Below, piece by piece: positions 5,650-12,251 of a stretch of DNA of 13,885 nt. The notes beneath the pieces were generated by a model. It was not told where the DNA came from, searched no databases, and saw nothing but the letters and a program-made list of their open reading frames with translations. The stretch lies in NCBI GenBank assembly GCA_964642165.1, contig CAZXOC010000201.1:1-13885 (forward strand), written 5' to 3'. The DNA comes from CAYRVX01 sp964642165. Its GTDB lineage: Bacteria > Planctomycetota > Phycisphaerae > SM23-33. Both the position numbers and the translations under genes were made by a program. Within the stretch, counting starts at the first letter, position 1. Every line of letters begins with the position of its first letter.

Positions 5650-7506
5650 ATGGGCAACGGCTATTGGCAGAAACTGCTGAGAGTGGATCTCTCTTCCGGG
5701 CAGATCACCGTTGAGGATATTCCGGAAGACGACCTGAAGCGCTTTGTGGGCGGGGCCGGACTGGGCGCCGAGATCCTCCGGCGCGAGCTGCCCGGGCCCA
5801 TTGATCCCCGCGACGGCGCGAACCGCCTGATCTTCGCCACCGGCCCCTTCCAGGGGCCTGCCGTTCCCGGCGGCGCCAAGTTCAGCATCATGGGCATCTC
5901 GCTCCTGACGGGAACGTATGCGGACGCCGCCGCCGGCGCCACCTGGGGACCGGCGCTCAAAGACGCCGGGTATGATGTGATCGTCATCCAGGGCAGGTCC
6001 CGGACGCCGGTCTATCTCTACATCAACGACGACCTCGTCGAGCTGAAGGACGCCACACCGCATTGGGGGAAGGCCAGCTATGATACCGTCGATTCCATCC
6101 GCCAGGAGAACGACGACCGCGCGCTGGCCGTGGCGTGCATCGGCCCGGCCGGCGAGCAGGAAGTGGCCATCGCGTGTGTCGCGGTAGACAAACACAGTTT
6201 TGGCGGACGGTGTGGGCTGGGTGCCGTGATGGGCACGAAGAAGCTCAAGGCGGTGGCCGTGAAGGGCAGCAGATCCGTCCCGGTCGCCGACCCGGAGAAG
6301 GCCAAGGAGCTGTGCAAGAGGTTCTTCAGGAAGATCCACGACAACACCATCGAGAACGAGTTCCGCAAACATGGAACGCCCGGCCTGTGCGAGACCGCGG
6401 AGGGCCTGGGCGACATGCCGATCAAGTACTGGGACGGCGACGTGTTCCCGGAAGGCGCCAAGGCGCTGGGGGCGCCGAACTACACCGAGGTGCTGAAGGC
6501 CAAGCCGATCCCCTGCAAGTACTGCCCGATCGGCTGCCATCGGGGGATCGAAGTGACCGAGCCGGCGGAATACGCCACCCGGGGCGCGGGGCCGGAATAC
6601 GAAACGCTCGGCCTGATGGGCACGTGCTGCATGATCGACGACCCCAAAGCGGTTGCGAAGGCGAACGACGTCGCCAACCGCTGCGGCGTGGACACCATAT
6701 CCGTCGGGGCCATGGTCGCATTCGCCATGAAGTGCAAGGAGAAGGGCTGGATCCGCGATGACGTCATGCCGTCCGAGTACAACCTGAACTGGGGCGACGG
6801 AATGACGCTTGTGAAGCTCACGGAGGAAATCGGAACCAGGACGGGTTTTGGCGCGATCTTCGCGGACGGCACGCTCAAGGCGGCCGAGAGAATCCATCCT
6901 GATTCCGTCGAGGCGGTGGTCCACAATAAGGGGCTGGACTACCCGTCGCACGACCCGCGTTCGTGCAACTCGCTCGCGCCGACCTATGCCACCGGGACCC
7001 GCGGCGCGTGCCACTTCCGCGGCCCGTGCGAAGACGTCGAGATGGGCGGGTTCTTCATTCCCGAAATGGGCGTGACAGAGGGCATCGTCAAGTTCTTCGA
7101 GCCGGACAACCAGAGCCTCGTTGCCGTGCGCTGCCAGGATCTGGGCGTGCTGGCCAATTCCATCGTCATCTGCCTGTTCATGATCGACGGCGGCGACCTG
7201 AGCATGACCGAAGTCGCCGAACTCTACAGCGCCATTACCGGCTGGGACCGCACCGTCGAGCAGCTTTTCGAAGCAGGCGAGCGCGGCTTCACGGTCCAGC
7301 GGCTGCTCAATATCCGCGACGGGTACGACGGCTCGACCGACGTGCTGCCGAAGGCAATGTACCAGTCCGCGAAGGAAGGCTTCCGCGCGGGAAAGCAGAT
7401 CCCGTTCGAGAGGCTGATGAAAGACTACTACCAGATCCGCGGATGGGACGAGAACGGAATCCCGACGGCGGCTACGCTGGAGCGGCTGGCCGTGGAGCCG
7501 GCATAA
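5650..7506 (+). CDS. aor: Aldehyde ferredoxin oxidoreductase family protein (W/Mo enzyme)
   Basis: This 618-aa cytoplasmic enzyme of the AOR family would oxidise an aldehyde to a carboxylate and pass electrons to ferredoxin, using a tungsten or molybdenum bis-pterin and one 4Fe4S cluster. ATG 5650 has AGGAG 6 nt upstream. The family start (GYWQKLLRVDLSSGQI) and end (YYQIRGWDENGIPT) are complete and the length is typical. Cluster ligands are C289, C292 and C296 (CKYCPIGC) plus C508 (ICLF). GPEYE (314-318) and RGACH with H455 match active-site motifs of Pyrococcus furiosus AOR as I remember it. Divergent points are GGAKF (74-78) at the usual GGR segment, AAAG where an Asn-containing pterin loop is expected, and NSIVIC (503-508) in place of the DXXGLC pterin motif. 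The substrate may therefore differ from characterised AORs. The moaD and thiF-like genes follow directly. Metal and substrate cannot be told from sequence. Confidence 0.93.
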   Translation: MGNGYWQKLLRVDLSSGQITVEDIPEDDLKRFVGGAGLGAEILRRELPGPIDPRDGANRLIFATGPFQGPAVPGGAKFSIMGISLLTGTYADAAAGATWGPALKDAGYDVIVIQGRSRTPVYLYINDDLVELKDATPHWGKASYDTVDSIRQENDDRALAVACIGPAGEQEVAIACVAVDKHSFGGRCGLGAVMGTKKLKAVAVKGSRSVPVADPEKAKELCKRFFRKIHDNTIENEFRKHGTPGLCETAEGLGDMPIKYWDGDVFPEGAKALGAPNYTEVLKAKPIPCKYCPIGCHRGIEVTEPAEYATRGAGPEYETLGLMGTCCMIDDPKAVAKANDVANRCGVDTISVGAMVAFAMKCKEKGWIRDDVMPSEYNLNWGDGMTLVKLTEEIGTRTGFGAIFADGTLKAAERIHPDSVEAVVHNKGLDYPSHDPRSCNSLAPTYATGTRGACHFRGPCEDVEMGGFFIPEMGVTEGIVKFFEPDNQSLVAVRCQDLGVLANSIVICLFMIDGGDLSMTEVAELYSAITGWDRTVEQLFEAGERGFTVQRLLNIRDGYDGSTDVLPKAMYQSAKEGFRAGKQIPFERLMKDYYQIRGWDENGIPTAATLERLAVEPA

Positions 7507-7541
7507 CCCGATATGCCCCCCGTTTGGAACGAAGGAGGCGC

Positions 7542-7565
7542 ATGGTCCCGCGGATGGTGAGATGA
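7542..7565 (+). CDS. Possible leader mini-ORF (MVPRMVR) overlapping the moaD start
   Basis: The strong ribosome-binding sequence AAGGAGG (7532-7538) is 23 nt from the moaD ATG, too far to serve it directly, but only 3 nt before ATG 7542. From there a 7-residue reading frame ends in TGA at 7563-7565, overlapping the moaD start as ATGA. A ribosome finishing it could re-initiate on moaD, coupling the two. The 3-nt spacing is short and the peptide is too small to judge, so it may be accidental. Confidence 0.3.
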   Translation: MVPRMVR

Positions 7566-7795
7566 GGCTGAAGGTGAAACTGGTTTCCATTTTCGCGAAG
7601 TACGCGAAAGAGGGCGAAGACGGGTTCACCCGGATCGAGGAGCCCGCAACGATCCGGGACCTGGCCGAGCGCCTGGGGCTGCCGATCGAGCGTGTCCGGA
7701 TCATGACCGTCAACGGCAAGCAGGGCGACCTTCGAACCGCGCTGTCCGATGGTGACGAAGTCTACATCTTCCCGCCGGCCATCGGCGGCGGTTGA
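7562..7795 (+). CDS. moaD: MoaD/ThiS-family sulfur carrier protein
   Basis: This 77-aa beta-grasp protein would carry sulfur as a C-terminal thiocarboxylate for building the dithiolene of the molybdopterin/tungstopterin cofactor. The start RLKVKLVSIFAKYAK, the central AERLGLP segment, VNGKQ and the end VYIFPPAIGGG are in family order, and the length is normal. The tail carries three glycines, where most MoaD proteins end in two. ATG 7562 is the only start giving the full first strand; no in-frame alternative lies just upstream. It sits 55 nt behind the AOR gene and 24 nt before its likely activating enzyme, so I infer a dedicated carrier for the AOR cofactor. A role in thiamine or other sulfur transfer cannot be excluded, but no such gene is nearby. 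Confidence 0.88.
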   Translation: MRLKVKLVSIFAKYAKEGEDGFTRIEEPATIRDLAERLGLPIERVRIMTVNGKQGDLRTALSDGDEVYIFPPAIGGG

Positions 7796-7819
7796 TCTCC
7801 TCTCAGAGAACAGGCCTGT

Positions 7820-8557
7820 ATGGACCATCCCCAGAATGCATCCGAGGAGGCAAGAGCCCTTGCCGCAGGGCGCGTGCCGGCTTGGTTCGAGCAGAACCTC
7901 GGCGTCGCGGGGATAGCCGGTCAGATCAAACTCCTCGAAACCAAGGTGCTGGTCCTTGGCCTCGGCGGCCTGGGAGGGCATGTCGTCGAACAGCTCGCGC
8001 GCATGGGTGTGGGGAACATCACAGGGGTCGATCCCGATGTCTTTGATGAGAGCAACCTGAACCGCCAGATCCTCTCCTGCCGCGACAACCTGGGCGCGCC
8101 AAAGGTCCAGGCGGCGGAGGCGAGAGTTCGACGGATTAACCCGGCCGTTTCGTTCCGGGGTCTTCGAATGACGCACGGCGAGCTTCCCGAATCGCTCTGG
8201 GCCCGGACGGATGTTGTCTTCGATTGTCTCGACAATGTTCCCGATCGCCTGCACGCCGCGGACCTTTGCAGTCAGGAAGGCAAGCTCCTTGTCCACGGTG
8301 CCATTGCGGGATGGTACGGGCAGGCTGCGGTGATCAGACCCCACAGCAATCTCCTGCACCGGATCTATCCCGACGGACTCGACGCCGGCCAGACGTTGGA
8401 GAAGGAGCTGGGAACCCCCGCATTCACGGCGGCACTGGTGGCGAGTTTTATGGTCTCCCTGGGGATCAAGGTGATCCTCGGAATGGCCGCGGAGGGCGAT
8501 GCGGTCCATTACTTCGATCTGCTCGAGGACCGTTCGTCCACGGTCGAATTCGACTGA
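7820..8557 (+). CDS. ThiF/MoeB/HesA-family E1-like adenylyltransferase
   Basis: This 245-aa protein would adenylate the C-terminal glycine of the MoaD-like carrier encoded 24 nt upstream so that sulfur can be loaded. The Rossmann ATP site is clear: VLGLGGLGG (45-53), D71 in VDPDVFDESNLNRQ with N79, R82 and Q83, K95 in GAPKVQ, and D136/D139 in DCLDN. The C-terminal part lacks the two CxxC pairs that bind zinc in many MoeB/ThiF proteins: where those usually read CYRCLFP this one reads LHRIYPD. It therefore belongs to a zinc-free subgroup. The first 30 residues form the usual helical N-terminal extension. No strong Shine-Dalgarno sequence precedes ATG 7820; translation may depend on coupling to moaD. 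It appears to be the last gene of the operon. Confidence 0.9.
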   Translation: MDHPQNASEEARALAAGRVPAWFEQNLGVAGIAGQIKLLETKVLVLGLGGLGGHVVEQLARMGVGNITGVDPDVFDESNLNRQILSCRDNLGAPKVQAAEARVRRINPAVSFRGLRMTHGELPESLWARTDVVFDCLDNVPDRLHAADLCSQEGKLLVHGAIAGWYGQAAVIRPHSNLLHRIYPDGLDAGQTLEKELGTPAFTAALVASFMVSLGIKVILGMAAEGDAVHYFDLLEDRSSTVEFD

Positions 8558-8712
8558 ACTCGTTTTACAGCAACTACCAATCTGAGACACACTTCGTCTA
8601 CCTCAAGGAGTTCGACAGCTACGATGGCGGCGCTCACCGGGACGACCTGACAATCTACTGGCGCGGGCCATACATCAGGAAGAATGGGGATCGGTATCCG
8701 CCGCCATGGTAA
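8558..8712 (+). pseudogene. Decayed pseudopilin-like (GspG-type) C-terminal fragment
   Basis: Right after the E1 gene, another frame reads about 50 codons of protein-like sequence: FVYLKEFDSYDGGAHRDD, then YWRGPYIRKNGDRYPPPW and a TAA stop. The W-R-G-P-Y-I-x-K ... P-W order resembles the W-x-G-P-Y-L-x-K ... D-P-W-G-N-P-Y segment of type II secretion major pseudopilins. Just past the stop, other frames give GN and then TYPGNGNN, as if the D-P-W-G-N ... Y-x-P-G tail continued across frameshifts. No start codon, ribosome site or N-terminal hydrophobic helix is present. I read it as a gene remnant. Chance similarity in a short segment is the alternative. Confidence 0.35.
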
Positions 8713-8846
8713 CCTTCTCCACGACATATCCCGGGAACGGGAACAACGCACGAATCCCGTGCACATACATGGCTCGGCCTCCTGCCAGACAACGAGTCCT
8801 GACAACCCATCGTCAAAGCAGAGGCTGAGCCACCTTTTCAAGCGAA

Positions 8847-8880
8847 CTCCATCCGCCAAGTTGACGGAGAGCCTTTTTTT
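8847..8880 (+). terminator. Candidate Rho-independent terminator
   Basis: CTCCATC (8847-8853) pairs with GACGGAG (8863-8869) through 7 bp with one A-C mismatch around a 9-nt loop. Four bases later is a run of seven T (8874-8880), the longest T-run in this GC-rich region. The intervening AGCC can pair with GGCT at 8823-8826, which would bring a larger structure up against the T-run. It lies about 290 nt after the E1 gene and may end the lyase-AOR operon transcript. Confidence 0.45.
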
Positions 8881-9500
8881 GACGCGCGGGTCTTCTCCCG
8901 CTTGGCCCGACCGACGTCCTTGGGATCCTGGCGATGCTTGAGGCTGCACCCACCACGGGACCTTCATGTTTCCCCGGCGGCCGGGGCGTTTGCGTCACGC
9001 GGAACTCACGCGGCTACCCGACATGAGCCGTGATATCGCTGCCCGCCGGAATCGGGCCCGTGACGCGGCGGGACGTTCACACGCTGGATTGCGGCCTTGC
9101 CGGCTACTCCGACAGCCGAGAGCCTACTTCGCCGCTTTCTCGTTGCGGGAGGCGATTGTCGGCGGTAGGGTCATCGGAATGCTGAGAACGGGACGAGGCA
9201 GGATCGGCCGACTGGCGCGTCACGTGCTCAATCGCACCGGCGGCCGCGCTGGGGCCCCCGCGTGCTCGCGAAGCTGGGCCTCGGGAGCAGCCTTCGCACC
9301 CGCGATCGCCGGAGGGAACGGCCGGAAAAGCAGGCCGCTGCCCCCTTTCATCGTTTGCCCCCGGACTGCCGGGACAGACAAGAAGTTGCAGGATGATGGA
9401 AACGAGAGAACGTGACAGCGTACACGCCCCAGGCGGCCATGGATCGGAGCTTGTCTGCAAAGCCCTCGAGGAAGGAGGCAACGCTCGCGCGGCGGCTACA
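8881..9500. other. 620-nt stretch without a recognisable gene
   Basis: Open frames occur on both strands, but their translations are Arg/Ala/Pro-rich and resemble nothing I know. The frame of the next gene is open back to ATG 9393. Those extra 36 residues precede a clear signal peptide and have no ribosome site at useful spacing, so I leave them out. A weak promoter candidate is given separately. Confidence 0.5.
9145..9173 (+). promoter_or_regulatory. Weak promoter candidate upstream of the transglutaminase-like gene
   Basis: TTGCGG (9145-9150) and TAGGGT (9168-9173) have a 17-nt spacer. The -35 box is identical to that of the candidate promoter at 4546, but the -10 box matches the consensus at only three positions. 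The implied leader of over 300 nt is long. Confidence 0.2.
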
Positions 9501-12056
9501 ATGAGCAGCGAAATACGCCATGCCGGAAAGGCGACAAGCAGTTCCATCGCCATGGCACTGCTGCTGGCCTTTGCCGCCTTCCCCCAGCAACAACGCGCTG
9601 CCGCCGACACAGATGACGCCGAGGCATTGCCGACCAGGGCGGCGGAATGCAGGAACCGTCTCCTCAAGATCTGTGCAGCGGAGCGGTACAAGTTCACCCC
9701 GAAGGTCCGCCGGGCGTTCCTCGCGTATGCGAAGTCGCAAGCACTGTCTGATCTGAAAGCTCAAGGCAAGTCACTGCCTCGTGACTTCCTTGCCTGGATA
9801 GCCGCCAACTCGCTCGTCGAAGCCACCGTCTATGGCGCTCATCACAAGGCGTCGGACGTGCTGCTGCACCTGTATTCGCTGCGACTGGATCTGGGGAAGG
9901 CGAAGTTCGAGAAGTACCGTCAACTCGCGCTGGCGATGGCCGTCGTGGAGGCCAAGAAGGAGGCAACCACCGACATCACGCCTCGCGAGCCGGTCAAGCT
10001 GGTCATCGGCGGCGATCCTCGTAAGCCGGTCGACACGAAAGAGCCCGGCCGCACGCTCGACCTGAACGATCACATCATCAATTTCCTCAACGACAACACG
10101 ATCGAAGAGGAGGTGGTGGTCGGGCATAAGGAGGTGCTGCCGGAACTCAAGTATGACGAGCGCGGCATTGCCATCCGGACCCCGAAGAGGAAGCGCAAGC
10201 CCAAGAAGGTCCCGATCCTCGAGAAGCGCACCCGCTCTCTGTACGCCGCCGATGTCATCGCCGGCAAGGCCCTGCAGGAGAAGTTCAACGCTTACATGAA
10301 GGCCAAGGGGCAGGACGTCCGGATCGACTGCGGCGAGCGCGTCGTGCACTGGAAGAGCCGCGACATGGTTCGCGGCCAGCAGTACAAGAACATCAAGGAG
10401 GCCTACCTCCTGTTCCGCGGGGCCTATGAGGCCAAGGGGCTCCTGCCGGCCGAACGCGATCCGAAGCCGTCGCCGGGCGAGCGGTGCGCCTACCTCATCC
10501 GCCATCACGAATACAAGTTCCCCCCGGACCTTCAGGCGAAACGCAAGTGGCCGCGGTTCCCGCTGACGGCGCCCTGGCCGGTCTTGACGCTGCTGGTCGC
10601 GGACCGCCAGCCCCTGCGTGAATGCGAGGAGCGGTGGATCGCCTTCCGCGACAAGGGCGAGTTCCGGACGTACGGCGAGTACATCGGTTCGGTGGCTCAA
10701 CAGCATGACATGCAGTCCGCGCGGCGCCTCCGTCCGCACCCCTTCACCTACCACACCATCCAGATGATGCTGAAGGATGGCGGCGTGTGCGGGACGATGG
10801 GGAACATCTCAGCGCGGTCCCACAACACTCTGGGCATCCCGGCCACTACAGCCAGCCAGCCCGGACACTGCGCGATGATCGCGTTCCGGTATGACCCGAA
10901 GAGCGCAGCCTACATCTGCAAGGGCGGTCAATACGCCACCGGCGGTGATGAGAAGACGACTCCGCACACGGCCTGGTTCTTTGGAGATCAGGTGAAGCAG
11001 TACCGCAAAAAGAAGGGCGTGTCGATTCCGTTCTTCGTGCGCAAGGGCATGGTGTACCACCAGAGCATCGCGTGGGCGGTGAACTATGGAATGCCGTCCT
11101 ATCTTGATTCGACCATGGCGTATACCCTCTATCGCCTCCTGCCGGGCCCTGAGCGCGAGGCCGACGGCGCGACACTGCTGGGAACCGGTCTTGCGATCAA
11201 TCCCTACAACTTCCTGCTGACCGACGCCGCCCAAGCCGCGGCCCGCACTCCCCAGGAGCAGATCCGATTCTGGCGCACCTTTCAAGCCGCACTCAAGGCG
11301 GCCGGCGGCAAGCCGGGCTGTCCGATTGACGGCCTCTACGGCAAGACCGTCCGGAACCGGATGTTCGCGAGGATTGCGAAACTGCCCGTGCCGAAGAGCA
11401 AGCAGGCTGTTGACGAAGTCTATGCCTTCCTGCAGAGCGAGAAGTGTGATGTTCCTTCCGCACTGATTGTCTACCGGCTGGCAATGGAAGGACTGCCCGC
11501 CGTGCTGTCGAGTACGGAGTCGGACTACAAGAACCATTTGCGCTCTGTCAGGGCTCGCCCTTCGCGGGAGAATGATACGGCTTGCGCCACGATGGCGGCC
11601 ACGATCAAGGCCGCTGCCGCGTGCGTTCGGAATGCCAAGCAAAGAAGACAATGGGCCCTGACCCTGTGGAAGCTGGCGAAGGGGCACGAGATGTACTTCG
11701 GGCACAGGTTACGCGTGTCCACCGATCCGACCGTTCCGCTCCTGGCCAGACTGGCAGGCCAGCGAATGTTGAAGGGCCCGCAACTGATGCAGCCTTTCCT
11801 GGACCGGATTACTGCTGAACTGAAGGACTCCGTATCTGGCGAGCGCAATATCAAGAACTGCCGCCTGCTGGCTGCCAGGATAGGGGCCGCGGGAAAGCAC
11901 GCAAAGGATGCGGATCAGAAACGCGAATGGATTGAGGGCCTGTCCAGGATCATTGCCGGGCACGAAACGTTCAAGCCCAGAAATGCCGGCAAGAAAGCAA
12001 AAGCGGTGCGTGACCCCTGCGCCAATGTGATCAAAGCGCTTCTTGAATCGCCTTGA
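9501..12056 (+). CDS. Exported protein with transglutaminase-like Cys/His core
   Basis: I do not recognise this 851-aa protein as a named family. ATG 9501 gives a signal peptide: basic start, hydrophobic IAMALLLAFAAF (16-27) and a likely cleavage after A35 (RAAA|DTDD). An AAGGAGG at 9472-9478 is 22 nt away, too distant to be certain; ATG 9393 is possible (887 aa). The middle holds GGVCGTMGNISARSHNTLGI, with C430, then QPGHCAMIAF with H456. The order Gly-Val-Cys, about 25 residues, then Gly-His resembles the papain-like fold of transglutaminase-like proteins, in which the Cys follows a Gly and the His comes after a GIPA strand. I infer a periplasmic or surface Cys-dependent peptidase, transglutaminase or non-enzymatic relative; the third catalytic residue is not obvious. 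A very basic segment (TPKRKRKPKK) lies near residue 225. The last 300 residues are helical, Lys/Arg-rich and unassigned. It follows the lyase-AOR operon but appears to be a separate unit. Confidence 0.8.
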   Translation: MSSEIRHAGKATSSSIAMALLLAFAAFPQQQRAAADTDDAEALPTRAAECRNRLLKICAAERYKFTPKVRRAFLAYAKSQALSDLKAQGKSLPRDFLAWIAANSLVEATVYGAHHKASDVLLHLYSLRLDLGKAKFEKYRQLALAMAVVEAKKEATTDITPREPVKLVIGGDPRKPVDTKEPGRTLDLNDHIINFLNDNTIEEEVVVGHKEVLPELKYDERGIAIRTPKRKRKPKKVPILEKRTRSLYAADVIAGKALQEKFNAYMKAKGQDVRIDCGERVVHWKSRDMVRGQQYKNIKEAYLLFRGAYEAKGLLPAERDPKPSPGERCAYLIRHHEYKFPPDLQAKRKWPRFPLTAPWPVLTLLVADRQPLRECEERWIAFRDKGEFRTYGEYIGSVAQQHDMQSARRLRPHPFTYHTIQMMLKDGGVCGTMGNISARSHNTLGIPATTASQPGHCAMIAFRYDPKSAAYICKGGQYATGGDEKTTPHTAWFFGDQVKQYRKKKGVSIPFFVRKGMVYHQSIAWAVNYGMPSYLDSTMAYTLYRLLPGPEREADGATLLGTGLAINPYNFLLTDAAQAAARTPQEQIRFWRTFQAALKAAGGKPGCPIDGLYGKTVRNRMFARIAKLPVPKSKQAVDEVYAFLQSEKCDVPSALIVYRLAMEGLPAVLSSTESDYKNHLRSVRARPSRENDTACATMAATIKAAAACVRNAKQRRQWALTLWKLAKGHEMYFGHRLRVSTDPTVPLLARLAGQRMLKGPQLMQPFLDRITAELKDSVSGERNIKNCRLLAARIGAAGKHAKDADQKREWIEGLSRIIAGHETFKPRNAGKKAKAVRDPCANVIKALLESP

Positions 12057-12251
12057 GGATCGGTGCTTGCTGAAGGCGGATTGCGGGAACGTCATATAGA
12101 ACTCTCGACATGATGCCGCGTGCGGACAGGGCGGGAGCATGGGACGGATGGCACGCGTTTCTGCGATGAGGACGATCCGGCCGTACGGTAGGTCACGCCT
12201 TCAGCCGTGGTGACGCTTTCGCGGGCGGGGGGAGGTGTGGATAATGGGGGC

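Noticed and set aside
5545..7719. 724-codon minus-strand open frame
   Set aside because: It lies over the AOR and moaD genes, whose family motifs are on the plus strand. Its composition is what antisense of GC-rich coding DNA gives.
8966..9415. 149-codon plus-strand frame
   Set aside because: Arg/Ala-rich, with no ribosome site and no recognisable domain. It runs into the next gene's upstream region.
9771..10754. 327-codon minus-strand frame
   Set aside because: It is antisense to the exported transglutaminase-like protein; no motif is visible.
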